Shown here: positions 1 to 11,108 of the stretch, piece by piece
Layout of the letters: the number at the start of each line of letters is the position of its first letter
Position numbering within the stretch: position 1 is the stretch's first letter
NCBI GenBank assembly: GCA_001936135.1
Contig: CP012819.1
Coordinates: forward strand, 2,079,501-2,143,500
Reading direction: 5' to 3'
Source of the DNA: Saccharomycopsis fibuligera x Saccharomycopsis cf. fibuligera
Taxonomy: Eukaryota > Ascomycota > Saccharomycetes > Ascoideales > Saccharomycopsidaceae
Length of the DNA: 64,000 nt
Notes under the pieces: model-generated
What the model saw: the letters and a program-made list of their open reading frames with translations, nothing else
Database searches by the model: none
What the model was told of the DNA's origin: nothing
Made by a program: the position numbers and the translations under genes

Positions 1-173
1 TGCTCCCACAGCGTGTGCCAATCCATCTTTGTCCTCTCTGAAAAAGCAGACGTATGTTAGCTATGTAAAAGAAAAATTGCAGACATACTTAAACAAGCGC
101 TCAACACCATTCGTCCTCTTTTTGCAAACTTGACTCAAGAATACCTCTTCAACATTGTCAACGCTATTTTACA

Positions 174-2941
174 ATGCCCGTATCTGTTGGAGCTAATCAT
201 TCGGCACTCAATGACACTAACACTAGTACTACTGATAACACCACGTCGCCTATATTAGCTTCAATGTCAATGCCACCAACATTGTCGGCATTGTCCACAT
301 TGGCTGAATTTTTACTAAGTAATGCTAAGATAATATTATCAAAACCAGTTAACGGCAATTTGCAGCTTGCTAGGTTTCTATTCGTAACTTGGTATGATAA
401 CAAAAAAGCGCAGCACCGTAAAAATTATCAAAAAAAATCAAAAAATAGATCTAAAAACAAAATCAAAAAAGCATCAGTGGCAAGTCTAACTTCGAAATTA
501 GCTACAGCTTCAATCACAGATGCCTGCTTATGGGAGGCCTTTTTAAAATGCTTGATTGAGCTCAAACGTATTGCAAAGTACTCTTTTTCGTTGAAAGGCA
601 GTGATATATATGGCTTGAATGATAATGATATTAAGCGCTTGCAGGAGCTTTTAGAAATTTACACTGCTAATAAAAAAGATGAAGGGGTGAAAGGCAGTAA
701 TCAAGTTTTTAATCTTGCTGAATGGTCTGATTTAGAATTCGAGTTTCTTGACGAGTTTGAGTTGCGAATCTTGTTAAACAAGCTCAGTGTTAACGTCAAA
801 GACCCTCCAAAAGGCGTTATACCTAACAAAAATGAGAAACATTCAAGCACCCCCAAGAATTCAGCTGCTAAGGACAATGATGACAGTAACGATTTTGAAA
901 TGTTGATGGATCTTCTCGATGTCAAGCCAACAAGTAATACACTGAATGTCAGTAAGCGCTATGCCGGAAACAATCAAAATCTTCAAAATAACGAAAAATT
1001 CGACCATGCTAATTATGAACCACATTACGAGCTAATCTATGACTTGTTGGATATTTCTACTGCTAGACAAATTCTCGCAGCCGAAAAACATGCCCTTACT
1101 ACTCCTAAAAAGCCATTTTTGAATATTTGTAACAATCATAACCACTGTTATCAAGTCGGCGCTATCGCCCAATTTGCTAGTCCATCTTCTGGTGGTGGCG
1201 ATGAAAGAAGCTTTAACAATAATGGTAATGATAGACGAGGCGCTAGTGGTAATAGTAATGGGGGTAGCAACAGTTTGAATCTGTTTAATAATATTGAGAT
1301 CAAAATAGACAGAAAACTGTTTGCTAAATTGCCTTCGGATGTCAAGGCCTGCTTGAATTCCAAGATCCATTTCATTCCAATAATAAAATCATCGATTTCA
1401 AAGCAAAAAACAACAGGAGGGCCGGGAACCGCGCTCATGGGCGCTGATGACAAAACTTTTTTCAGCCAATACTCACCTTCAGTGCATCATCACTCATCAC
1501 AAACTTTGATCGCTAATGCTCAAGGCACAACTCAAACTGACTTGCTGCTTGGTGACTGCTCGTATTTGGATACTTGCTATAAACTCAATTCTTGCAGATA
1601 TGTCCATTATTACAAATTATTACCAGTGGAAGAATTGAATCGAGAAATAGTAAGATGTGAACAGTTTAATAGTACTATTGCTGACTCTGAAAGAATCTCT
1701 GATTTCTGCTGGAATGAGTCTTTTGGATCTCATATGCAAAGTCTACTTCCTGCACAATGGATCAATTGTGATGTGAACAAGTTTGATTTTGATGTCTTGG
1801 GGAAATTTTCAGCTATTGTTGCTGACCGTACGTATATGATATAGACTACCTGGCGTACTTTTATTGATTTATTTTGATACTAACAATGACTTTTTAGCTG
1901 CTTGGAATATCCATATGAACGTAAGTTGTGGCCATTTATTTGTCAGGTTTCAATTTCTTTGTCATAAAGTGCAAAATACTAACTTAACAGCAGTTACCAT
2001 ATGGTGCTAGTAACGATAAGTATGCAAAATTATCTATCTGTTTTCTTTTCATTTGCTTTCTTTTTATTTGCTTTCTTTGTCATGCTTTAACCTTCATAGA
2101 GCTATGTACTAATTTTTCACAGAGAATTATCTGGATTGCCAATCCCGCAGTTGCAAGACGAAGGAATCATATTTCTTTGGGTTACAGGTAGAGCCATCGA
2201 GCTAGGTAAGAGCTGTTTATCTACCTGGGGATACGAAAATATCAATGAAATCATTTGGATTAAAACAAATCAGCTTAATCGAACCATTTGCACCGGTAGA
2301 ACTGGTCATTGGTTGAATCACTCCAAAGAGCATTTGTTAGTTGGGTATGTTATAGTTCCTGTGGAATGTTGAGAATATGTTTTTGAAGCTGATTACTAAC
2401 TTTCGAGTAGGATCAAAGGTAACCCAAAATGGCTCCATCGAGGAAGTGATGTCGACATTATCGTGTCATCAACTAGAGAAACTAGCCGCAAACCAGATGA
2501 GGTGAGTATCATTTTAGATAGGTTATGTGTGAACTAAAAGCCAAGCCAATGTTCTGAGAGTATCCATTTCCTGGTAATATTGGCTCTCGGCACCCGTGCT
2601 CATAATATGATATATGTTGTACTGAGTAGCATAATATACTAACAGAAACATTTAGCTATATGGAATAGTAGAGCGATTGGTTGGAAAGAAAAGCAGAAAA
2701 TTGGAGATTTTTGGCAGACAACATAACACTCGTCCTGGGTGGTTCAGTAAGTACATGACAAGAATATTATGTCTACCGCTTAAGGTTGACTACATTTGAA
2801 TCGTTGTATACTGACTATCAATTTTTAGCCATTGGGAACCAGTTGAACGGTATCAACATTTACGAGAAGGAGGTGGCTCGGAAGTATGCTGTTTTCCAGG
2901 GGTTGAAGAACGGTAATAGTAGTAACGCTTTTCGCAAATAA
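174..2941 (+). CDS. IME4: IME4, mRNA N6-adenosine methyltransferase (MT-A70), seven exons
   Basis: Catalytic subunit of the mRNA m6A writer (METTL3 homologue), which in yeast drives entry into meiosis. Exons read as 174-1827, 1898-1920, 1991-2019, 2123-2344, 2411-2501, 2656-2746 and 2829-2941. Phases agree throughout and give 740 residues. Every intron starts GTACGT, GTAAGT, GTATGC, GTATGT or GTGAGT, and has TACTAAC, TACTAAT or TACTGAC shortly before its AG. The first exon holds a disordered N-terminus and a cysteine cluster ([15 protein letters not shown]) like the METTL3 family. The downstream exons encode the Rossmann methyltransferase: [36 protein letters not shown] and GNQLNGI match METTL3 SAM- and RNA-contact segments. 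The catalytic tetrad is spliced across intron 1 and reads DPAW rather than DPPW. Two exons are only 23 and 29 nt. Gene identity is very secure; the exon model is read by eye. Confidence 0.95.
1828..1897 (+). other. IME4 intron 1 (70 nt)
   Basis: Donor GTACGT, branch TACTAAC at 1878-1884, acceptor TTTTTAG. It splits the proline codon of the catalytic motif (GAC C / CT GCT TGG). Retention would end translation a few codons later, removing the whole methyltransferase core. Confidence 0.9.
1921..1990 (+). other. IME4 intron 2 (70 nt)
   Basis: Donor GTAAGT, branch TACTAAC at 1977-1983, acceptor TTAACAG only about 7 nt after the branch site. It separates a 23-nt exon (1898-1920) from a 29-nt exon (1991-2019). 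Confidence 0.9.
2020..2122 (+). other. IME4 intron 3 (103 nt)
   Basis: Donor GTATGC, branch TACTAAT at 2107-2113, acceptor TTCACAG. It holds a pyrimidine-rich stretch with two copies of ATTTGCTTTCTTT (about 2051-2080) upstream of the branch site. Confidence 0.88.
2345..2410 (+). other. IME4 intron 4 (66 nt)
   Basis: Donor GTATGT, branch TACTAAC at 2394-2400, acceptor GAGTAG. Splicing restores VGIKGNP, matching the METTL3 family. Confidence 0.9.
2502..2655 (+). other. IME4 intron 5 (154 nt)
   Basis: Donor GTGAGT, branch TACTAAC at 2637-2643, acceptor ACATTTAG. It is the longest intron of the gene. I saw no convincing snoRNA boxes inside it. Confidence 0.88.
2747..2828 (+). other. IME4 intron 6 (82 nt)
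   Basis: Donor GTAAGT, variant branch TACTGAC at 2809-2815, acceptor TTTTTAG. Splicing restores the conserved run from RPGW through F-T-I to GNQL. Confidence 0.88.
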
Positions 2942-3195
2942 TAATATTCTCGTCTAAAACTATTAATATACAGCGATAATATAACTTGCTAGCATAAATA
3001 AACTTACATAAGAGAGGGTGACTGAGATTTTATTGAGCTGTACCCCACTACCCTTATTGTAAAGTTCTCGTTGTCTGTAGACCAATTGTTGTAGTAGATA
3101 AAAAAATCCGTTCTTAGCGAAGGTTGTGTGCCCCAGCATGACAGAGAGATGAGAACGAAATTAAAAAAAAAAAAAAAATTTTTAGAGTTTATAGC

Positions 3196-3230
<35 letters not shown>

Positions 3231-3578
3231 ACCACCAGAAACCACAACAAAAGCAAGGCTAACCGCTAATTGTCCAGTTCAATATCATCACAGCTGGCGC
3301 ATCAACACAAAGAATCTCCCCATTTTCCCCTTCAACTGTTTGTCTCGTGTTCGCAATATTCTTAGCATTCATTAAAATATATTTTTTTAATCACATCATT
3401 TCAAGACAGTGCGCTATCCTCTTCTTTTGTCTTACATTCTTTCAAGCAAAAGTACAAAGTGACGGTGTAGGAGTAACAAAATACAATTTTAAACCGCAAT
3501 ACGATTATAGTTAAAACAACTTTGTTCTCGAATATACCCTCATTTCTCATATTCCAGTTCCAATAATATAGAGCAAAT
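2942..3578. other. Intergenic, IME4 terminator and KAP104 promoter
   Basis: 637 bases without a gene. They contain long A tracts (roughly 3163-3178 and 3197-3227), which probably act as a nucleosome-depleting poly(dA:dT) promoter element for KAP104. No RNA gene or conserved site was recognised. Confidence 0.6.
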
Positions 3579-6407
3579 ATGCCTGACTGGGAACCTAACC
3601 CAACTGGTCTTGAGCAGTTGAGATCCGTGCTTTCTGGTACACTTTCGCCAAATAAAGATGAGCGCCTGGCCGCTAATGATGCCTTAGATCAAGCTCGCTT
3701 ACAGCCAGACTTAGATAATTACCTTTTATATATTCTTGTCAGCGATGTCCAATCAGCTTCGGGAATCAGAGCCGCGGCTGGGTTGATGTTGAAGAACAAC
3801 ATTTTGAAACATGATTTTGTCAACTCCAAGTCCAAAGAGCTTCAAGAATCGATTTTGAACAATATTCTTAAAGGTTTGTTGGACAATGAGGTGCTTGTTA
3901 GAAACATTACAGGTAATGTGATAACTGCGTTGTTCCAGCTATACGGTATTCGTGATTGGCCCCAAATTTTGATCCAGTTATTGGAGTTAACTAATGGCGA
4001 AAAGGGAAACAGTTTGATTTCTCAAGAAGGTGCCATTTCTGCTTTGGCAAAAATTTGTGAAGATTCCTCAGTTTCTTTAGACTACAACTATAATGGTCAA
4101 GTGCCTTCTGAATTTTTGATTCCAAGTTTTTTGAATTTGCTTGGTCACCAATCTGCTTTTGTGGTTTCCAAGGCAATCAGTTGTATGAATCAGTTTATTA
4201 CTCTCAAGTCAGCTAGTGTCGAACAAAACTTTGACGATATATTAACAAAATTGTTTGGATTGACCAGTTTTGACAGTAATGAAATTAGAAAAAATATCTG
4301 TACTGCATTTTATCTCATATTGGACAATAATCCAGAAAAATTGTATCCACATATCCAAGGCATTACTAGTTATTGTTTGCATACTATTATTGAGACCACT
4401 AATAGTGATAGCACAAATTACAACGAAGAAGTTGCATTAGAAGCTTGTGAGTTCTTGTTGGGATTGTCTACCTCCAACATTGATCCGCAATTGGTTAAAT
4501 CACTATTGCCAAGTATTGTGCCATTGTTAGTGGAAAAAATGATCTACTCTAAAAGTGATATCGAATACTACGAGCATATTGATTCTTTCGATGATGCTGA
4601 CGTTGAAGATAAGGACGAGGACATTAAGCCAACAACTGCCAAAACCAAAGAAAAAACCGCTAACAAAATGACATCTGGTGAAGTTTCTGCTAATGTTAAC
4701 GGTAATGCTATCACTAGCAAAGCCAATGTTAATGATGATGAAGACGACGATGATGATAATGATGAAGATGAGGAAGAAGAAGCATTTACTTGGAATTTAA
4801 GAAAATGTGCTGCTGCAACATTAGATGTGCTAGCTTCTACTTTACCAAATGAAGTTATCGCTCTTGTGCTACCACTATTGGAAGGAAGAATTGTTTCTGA
4901 TCAGTGGCCAGTCAGAGAAGCAGCAATTTTGGCATTTGGGGCAATCAGTGATGCATGTATAGAATTTGAAACCGATAAACTTCCGAACTTGGTTCCATTT
5001 TTAGTAGAAAGGTTACAAGATTCTGAACCAAGGGTTAGACAAATCACTTGTTGGACATTAAGTCGCTATTCTTCGTGGGTCTGTCAAGAAGCTCATCAGG
5101 GTGGCCAATATGCAAGCTATTTTCTCCCAACGTTGGAAGCTGTTATGGCATGTGCTTTGGATAACAAAAAAATTGTTCAAGAAAGTGCCTCTTCATCGCT
5201 AGCCAATTTTATTACTAATGCAGATTACGAATTGACTGTTAACCTTGTTGAGCCATTATTACACCATTTTAACAGATGTTTCAAAAAATACAAACGTAAA
5301 AATCTCGTTATATTATACGATGCTGTACAAACTTTTGTTGATAAAGTCGGAGATATCATTTCATCCAAACAAGAATACATTACTTTGTTGTTGCCTCCAT
5401 TATTAGAAAAATGGGAACAGTTACCAGATGAAGACAAAGATTTATGGCCATTATTAGAATGTATGTCGTCTGTCGCTGCTTCCTTGGGTGAATTATTTGC
5501 TCCATATGCGGTGCCTGCTTATCAAAGAGCTATTAGAATTTTGGAAAATTGCATCAATTTGGACAAGATGTGTCAAACTGACCCTACTATTAGCTCTCCA
5601 GAAAAAGATTTTATTGTTACCGCTGTTGATTTAATTGACGGTTTGATTCAAGGGTTGGGTATCCATAGTGCTGAACTTATTATACAAAACAGTAACAGTA
5701 CAAATTTGGTGGACTTATTGCTCACCTGTTTCCAAGATCCAGTTAATGAAGTTAGACAATCATCTTTTGCATTACTTGGTGATTTGTCCATTTGTGTTCT
5801 TAGACCAGTGGTGCTTCCATACTTGGATCCAATAATGCAATGTATTATTCATGAAATCAATAACCACAGTTTCGAATCTAGTGCTGTTTGTAATAACGCT
5901 ACTTGGACCCTTGGCGAAATGTCGCTTGTGCTCACTAATCAAGAACTTAAACCTTACTTGAGTAGTATCATTCCAAGTCTTATTCGTTTAGTGAACTCCA
6001 CTGGTAGTGAGCAAACAGTTTTGGAAAATGCGGCTATCACTTTGGGCAGATTAGGTACTTTTTGCGCTGCAGAGCTCAGTCAACATTTAGCTGAATACAG
6101 TTTCAGTTGGAGCAAGTATATGAAATATTTGGAACCGAATGAAGAAAAAGAAACTGCTTTCAAAGGCATGTGCAATACTGTGGCGGCCAACCCAACTGGA
6201 TTTGGTAATACTGAAGAAGGCAAAAATTCATTATTAGTTTTCATTGACTGTATCAGTAGTTATGCTCATCCAAGTGTTGATTTGAATAATATGTTTCAAA
6301 AATTGATTGATGGATACAAAGAAATGCTTGGATTCGAATGGAATAACTTGTTGTCAAGTTTGGATTTTGAATCTCAGCAAGTTTTGAGAACTAAGTATAA
6401 TGCTTGA
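3579..6407 (+). CDS. KAP104: KAP104, transportin / karyopherin beta-2
   Basis: Nuclear import receptor that carries PY-NLS cargoes (mRNA-binding proteins such as Nab2 and Hrp1) through the pore; RanGTP releases them. The 942 residues are close to the family length (about 900). An importin-N region follows the start (QLRSVLSG..SPNKDERLAAND..NYLLYIL), then HEAT repeats run to the end. A highly acidic loop at about residues 335-405, ending in a D/E run before FTWNLRKCAAATLDVLA, matches the transportin loop that couples RanGTP binding to cargo release. The ATG at 3579 fits the family N-terminus. The only in-frame CTG I noticed (3666-3668) lies where the S. cerevisiae protein has Asn, so Ser decoding is plausible there. 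Confidence 0.93.
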   Translation: MPDWEPNPTGLEQLRSVLSGTLSPNKDERLAANDALDQARLQPDLDNYLLYILVSDVQSASGIRAAAGLMLKNNILKHDFVNSKSKELQESILNNILKGLLDNEVLVRNITGNVITALFQLYGIRDWPQILIQLLELTNGEKGNSLISQEGAISALAKICEDSSVSLDYNYNGQVPSEFLIPSFLNLLGHQSAFVVSKAISCMNQFITLKSASVEQNFDDILTKLFGLTSFDSNEIRKNICTAFYLILDNNPEKLYPHIQGITSYCLHTIIETTNSDSTNYNEEVALEACEFLLGLSTSNIDPQLVKSLLPSIVPLLVEKMIYSKSDIEYYEHIDSFDDADVEDKDEDIKPTTAKTKEKTANKMTSGEVSANVNGNAITSKANVNDDEDDDDDNDEDEEEEAFTWNLRKCAAATLDVLASTLPNEVIALVLPLLEGRIVSDQWPVREAAILAFGAISDACIEFETDKLPNLVPFLVERLQDSEPRVRQITCWTLSRYSSWVCQEAHQGGQYASYFLPTLEAVMACALDNKKIVQESASSSLANFITNADYELTVNLVEPLLHHFNRCFKKYKRKNLVILYDAVQTFVDKVGDIISSKQEYITLLLPPLLEKWEQLPDEDKDLWPLLECMSSVAASLGELFAPYAVPAYQRAIRILENCINLDKMCQTDPTISSPEKDFIVTAVDLIDGLIQGLGIHSAELIIQNSNSTNLVDLLLTCFQDPVNEVRQSSFALLGDLSICVLRPVVLPYLDPIMQCIIHEINNHSFESSAVCNNATWTLGEMSLVLTNQELKPYLSSIIPSLIRLVNSTGSEQTVLENAAITLGRLGTFCAAELSQHLAEYSFSWSKYMKYLEPNEEKETAFKGMCNTVAANPTGFGNTEEGKNSLLVFIDCISSYAHPSVDLNNMFQKLIDGYKEMLGFEWNNLLSSLDFESQQVLRTKYNA

Positions 6408-8390
6408 GTTTTCTTTTTTTTTTTTTGGTTATGGTGCTTGTACAGCTTTGTATCAATTTATGCTTCTTTGTTTTTTTTCTAGTTTGCTTAAACCGAATTA
6501 GAAATTGATAATTTGGAAGAAATTAATATAATAAATACAACAAAAAAAGAATTATAGAAAAAATGATTAAAAAATTTTGTTTTGTGCTTTACCCTTTCGT
6601 TATTATCCTTATTAATAACCATCACCATCATCACTGCTTTTACTCATTTGTCCATCGCATCCTTGTTATCCGTCGTTTTAGTGCTCAATTCTATAAAATA
6701 GACAGATAAAGGGCATCCATTTCTTTTTTCTCCTGCTATTTCAGAAAATCAAATCCTTTTATTATTTTTTTTTTTTTTTTTTGTTTTCGACTTGCTTTCA
6801 CTGTTGTATCTTTTGTCTTTTTTCTTTTTTTTTTTTTTTTTAAAAAATCTGTCTATTATTAATTCATTAATTTATTTGTTCTTTCTATATTTTTTATTAA
6901 AGTTTTTATAGTTTATAGTTTTTATAGTTATTTAGTTAGTTTTTTCTCATTTCATCATCACATTTTTTTTTTATTTTTTATATATTGTTTCTGATTTCTG
7001 TAATAATTCATATTATATCTCTTATATAAAAACTTGTCATTATGTTTTTGTTTATATACAAATTTATATAAAGCTACAAGTTGTTTCTTTCTTTCTCGAA
7101 AGTTGCATCACATAAAAACTATTTTTCAGTATCACTTTTCAGCGTGTAACGATCATAAGTTTTCCACTTTCATATACATAATGAAGTGACAAAACACATC
7201 TCAAAGCTTGTAATTGTTGTTTGGCCAACTGATGCTATTTTGTATCTGCTAAGAACCGAAACACATCAGGCCATCTTGACACTGTTCAATCTCCCATAAT
7301 AAGTTCATGCTACACGCAACACACACAGTGCTGTGCTTGCATGCTCTTGAAGAGAAATTAGCGTTCTCGTCCCCATCCCTCGATCCCTCGATCCATAGAT
7401 TGCCATCGTCACAGGTTTGTTCGTAATAATATACCATAGGGATGGAACTCGTAGTCTGCATAGCTTAAATCCCAACGGCACCCTACAACTGATTATAAAT
7501 TAATGAGGTTGGAAAAAAGATGGTGTTGTACTCAACGCATGGCTTCGTGATGCAAGCTATTTACACGTTGTCATATTCCTAATCATTCATGGATCCTCAT
7601 GATCACGGTGATCTTATTGCTATGTTGTTCGTGATGCTTATATCGACAAAAGCGCTCTGATAAGTTTGAGGTATTCTACACAAAGGTGAATCATAATATT
7701 AGACCAATTATACATAAGCGGTAGAAGAATTTGAAACAATACTGCAAGCAATAGGCAGTCCTTGTACAAAGAAATCATAAAGTCAAGTATAATTAGAGAG
7801 CACTATATGTATTTGATTGAGGTGCGGAAAAATAACAACGTTAATAATGCCAACAATGTTGGTGTAATTTAGATACAGGAGAATATTCAATACCAAAAAG
7901 CAACAAAAAAAGAACTAAAAAAAGAAAATAACACAGTAGAAACTTTTTTTAAATTTTAACACAAAACCTTCCCATTCAAGCTATAGCTGAGCATGAGACA
8001 TAAAACAAGGGACAATGCTAGGACATAAATGGCACAACCGGTCAACAAAACCTGAAACATGGGCGAAAGCAAAAGCAACATCGAAAGTAAAAGCAAAATC
8101 ACACATGAATAAATCATGATTAAAGGCAAAATAAAAAAGATATTATGAGACCAAATGGATGCAATGCGAGTAAGATATAAAATCAAGCCAATGAAGAGAA
8201 AAAATGATGATGGTGAGTTGTTAGCAAACCGATTAGCATCTGTGATCAAGTTATTGATCAACAAAAAAAAAGTAGGTATAAGGACAAGATGATATATCAA
8301 GAGTGAAACCCCATTGAGAAAATAGTATAAAGAAAGGAGAACTTAGCAAAATATGCCCATGGGGGGCAAATGCGTAGCAAACAATAGTGC
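6408..8390. other. Long convergent intergenic region, KAP104 to DAL1
   Basis: About 2 kb between the 3' ends of KAP104 (+) and DAL1 (-). The first 700 bases are very T-rich, with many short T runs likely serving as KAP104 3'-end signals. The middle (7150-7800) has more normal composition but no believable reading frame. A hydrophobic frame without ATG lies at 7956-8300 on the minus strand and is listed separately. Confidence 0.5.
7956..8300 (-). other. Doubtful hydrophobic reading frame without ATG
   Basis: An open minus-strand frame of about 115 codons encodes an almost wholly hydrophobic sequence with three or four possible membrane spans. It has no ATG near its upstream end; the first in-frame Met (PLIMIYSC) lies about half way along. 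The frame stays open upstream only to a TAA about 45 bases before 8300. No family is recognised. It could be an exon of a small membrane protein, a decayed gene, or chance in A/T-rich DNA. I favour chance or decay. Confidence 0.15.
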
Positions 8391-10382
8391 TTAATATGTT
8401 CTAGCTTCCAAGATCAACTTCCCGAGCGGATGTTCACTATGACCTCTGCCAACAACGAACACACTATTTCCACGCACCACGGTTTCCACCACTTTCCCAA
8501 CCATTTCAAACCCGTTGTAAGCGGTCAACTTATTCTTGAAGTATAAATCTTTATTATTCAACAAATACTTGACTTTTGGGTCAAAAATTGCAAAATCAGC
8601 ATCGTATCCTTGGCGAATGTATCCTTTGTTTCTATCCAATCCAACTTGTTTGGCAGTATTTTCACATGTCCATTTGACAATTTCTGGGATTTGAACTGGT
8701 GGATTCATCTTGAGGCCCTCGGTGTACAAAATCGGTAAGCCTAAACCAACACTAGCAATGCCACCCCAAGCACTAAAGAAATCACCTTTGCTGAGTCCCT
8801 TTAACTCAGGAACGCATGGAGAATGATCAGACACCACAGAAGTGATGATACCCTCTTTGAGAGCACTCCAGAGCATTTTACGGTTCAAATCAGAACGAAT
8901 TGGAGGACAACATTTGAAATGAGTACCTTTGTTTGGGATCTTTTCAGCACTTAGGCACAAGTAATGGAAGCATGTTTCGGCAGTCAACGGCAAACCATTA
9001 TCATGTGCAAATTTGACTAGTGGAACTGCATCTTTAGAAGCCAAGTGAACAATATGGATAGGAACAGTTGGATGTTGCAATGAATAGTATATGATGTTTT
9101 TGATGGCAGTAGTTTCAAAGTCGTCTGGCCTAGAAGCTAAAAATGCATCATAATAAGTTGGGTTGATATCAATCAAAGCGGCATCTGCTTCAGCAGCGTG
9201 TAAAATTGGTGAGTCCGGGGTCATGTCTTTGTCAATTGGCCTAAGGATTGGAGATTGCCTAGCTAAAAACGCAGCTTCGCCAAATTTTGGCTCAACAGGG
9301 GACAACACAGGCGAGGTGGCTAACGCATTTTCTTGTTCAGTGGTAAGACGCTGACGAGGTTGGCTGCGTTGGTTCGCTGGAGCCGGGGCTGACGCAGGAG
9401 CGGGGGCTACAGCTGCTTTCTCACAGCCCAAAGTTCCAACTTTTGTGTCTAGAGAAGATGTGCTTGACTCAGAGGTCAACGGAGTGGAGCTGCCTGAGTT
9501 TGGGGTCGCGGCGGTAGTGTTGCTGCTGTGCTTGCTGTCGTAGCTGCTAACAAAAGTTTCAGACGTACCGAGATCAAGATTTTCAATGTCGTCTGCCGCA
9601 ACAGCAACGATATCTTTTGGCTTGTTATGTGCCACTTTATCTCCAGCGTGTTTAGCTGCGGCTGGGGCAGCGGGCGTAACTTCCATTGGTCTGCTTGGCA
9701 GACCGCCAGAGTGATGGTGGCGGTGATAATGTTTGCAGCTGTCATCCAACCCTTCAATATGGAGCACTTCGTCGCTCGCGTCCTTTTGTTTTTCTGCGTG
9801 AAACATGATCACCGTGGAGCGGCCCTTGACTGTTTCCAACGCACGGCCGATGTATTGTGGATCAATAGCTGGGAACTCATCAACCCCAGAGTCAATAAGA
9901 AAGCCTTTGAACCCGCGGACCCCGGCATCCATCAAGGGGATCAAGTCCTGCAAATTGGTGGGAACAAGACCGCCCCAAAAACCAACGTCCACCCAGGTCT
10001 TACCCCGGGCGGCATTGATTTTGATGTTGAAGTTTTCCATGGTGGTGGTCGGGGGGATTGCGTTTAGCGGCATGTCGATCACCGTGGTGACCCCGCCAGC
10101 AGCGGCAGCCTGCGTGCCCGTGGCAAAGCCTTCCCACTCAGTTCTACCTGGCTCGTTCAAGTGAACATGGGCATCCACCAAGCCGGGCATGATGATGTAC
10201 GGCGAAACGTCGCGGTAGTTGGCAGGGTGGACCCCGTACCGCTGCAAAATTGGGTCGTTTGCCGCGACAACGCGGTTTGAGATGATGTGCAAGATCTTGC
10301 CGGACTCGACGGAATAGACGATGGTGGCGGGGATGAGAGAGCCTTCAACGACAACCTTCTTCGAGGCAATGGCTTTGGACAT
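8391..10382 (-). CDS. DAL1: DAL1, allantoinase with large internal insertion
   Basis: Hydrolyses (S)-allantoin to allantoate in purine-derived nitrogen use. The start is the ATG at 10382 (MSKAIASKK); upstream in-frame codons lack another ATG. The protein is 663 residues, against about 460 for the family. The amidohydrolase core is complete: [17 protein letters not shown] (metal ligands H72, H74), [10 protein letters not shown] (carboxylated K159), FHAE (about 195), HIVHLAS and VVSDHSPC. Between FHAE and [13 protein letters not shown] lies about 205 residues of His-, Ala/Pro- and Ser/Thr-rich sequence with several S/T-P sites (plus-strand about 9168-9790). No GTATGT or GTAAGT donors occur on the coding strand there, so it looks translated rather than intronic. 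GATAAG sites 730-860 bases upstream suggest nitrogen catabolite control. Confidence 0.93.
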   Translation of the reverse strand: MSKAIASKKVVVEGSLIPATIVYSVESGKILHIISNRVVAANDPILQRYGVHPANYRDVSPYIIMPGLVDAHVHLNEPGRTEWEGFATGTQAAAAGGVTTVIDMPLNAIPPTTTMENFNIKINAARGKTWVDVGFWGGLVPTNLQDLIPLMDAGVRGFKGFLIDSGVDEFPAIDPQYIGRALETVKGRSTVIMFHAEKQKDASDEVLHIEGLDDSCKHYHRHHHSGGLPSRPMEVTPAAPAAAKHAGDKVAHNKPKDIVAVAADDIENLDLGTSETFVSSYDSKHSSNTTAATPNSGSSTPLTSESSTSSLDTKVGTLGCEKAAVAPAPASAPAPANQRSQPRQRLTTEQENALATSPVLSPVEPKFGEAAFLARQSPILRPIDKDMTPDSPILHAAEADAALIDINPTYYDAFLASRPDDFETTAIKNIIYYSLQHPTVPIHIVHLASKDAVPLVKFAHDNGLPLTAETCFHYLCLSAEKIPNKGTHFKCCPPIRSDLNRKMLWSALKEGIITSVVSDHSPCVPELKGLSKGDFFSAWGGIASVGLGLPILYTEGLKMNPPVQIPEIVKWTCENTAKQVGLDRNKGYIRQGYDADFAIFDPKVKYLLNNKDLYFKNKLTAYNGFEMVGKVVETVVRGNSVFVVGRGHSEHPLGKLILEARTY

Positions 10383-10608
10383 GGCGCGGGGCGATATCAA
10401 GCGGCAAGGAAAGGAAGCGAACTGAAGCGAACTGAACTGAACTGAGCTGAAGTGAAGTGGAACGGCAGTTTAAGAGGGCGGTGGCTAGCTAGCGGCGGTA
10501 CCAGAGAAAAAAATTTTCACCGGCTTTCACTTTATTAATAAGTATTTTTGTTCTAGTTTACCTTTTTCTACTCTTTTTTAAGCTTTGTGTTTGTTGTTTG
10601 TTGTGGTT

Positions 10609-10610
<2 letters not shown>

Positions 10611-10655
<45 letters not shown>
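10611..10655 (+). repeat. T45 homopolymer
   Basis: 45 consecutive T, about 230 bases upstream of the DAL1 start. Poly(dA:dT) tracts keep yeast promoters free of nucleosomes; length may be a sequencing uncertainty. Confidence 0.9.
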
Positions 10656-11108
10656 CTTGTTTCTCTTCCTCTCGCTGGTGGTCGCGTGTATTACTTGAAA
10701 TGTGGCCGATGCTGTGGAACTCTAAACTTTAAGCAACAGAGAAGGAAATCCGATCAGCGTCTGCACTGGCTGTCTATGTGTCTGGAGGCGGCACTTGGTG
10801 CTGTATATATACCAATAGCGAGACACGCGGAACTGCAAAAGGAAGGAACCAGAAGGCAGAAGAAGACAGAAGAAGGCAGAAGAAGGCAGATCCACAGCTT
10901 CCGGGGACTTTGTGTCAATTTTGAAGCGAAAGCAAACACAGGAACGCCCGCAGGCCAACTAGCTCCACAGCGCTGAGCTCCACTGACCGCCGTCTGGAGG
11001 TTTCAGCCATACGCGATCCGTGACCATCACAGTCGGTTTTCTGCGCTCACGAATAGCAACTGGGCCGGCGCTATCGCCGGCACCGACTGATGGATATCCT
11101 CGGCTGCT

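Noticed and set aside
7956-8300. Membrane protein gene downstream of DAL1
   Set aside because: No ATG near the frame start and no family match. Kept only as a low-confidence entry.
9168-9790. Allantoinase insert as an unspliced intron
   Set aside because: No GTATGT or GTAAGT donor on the coding strand, no TACTAAC branch noticed, and the frame is open for about 620 bases.
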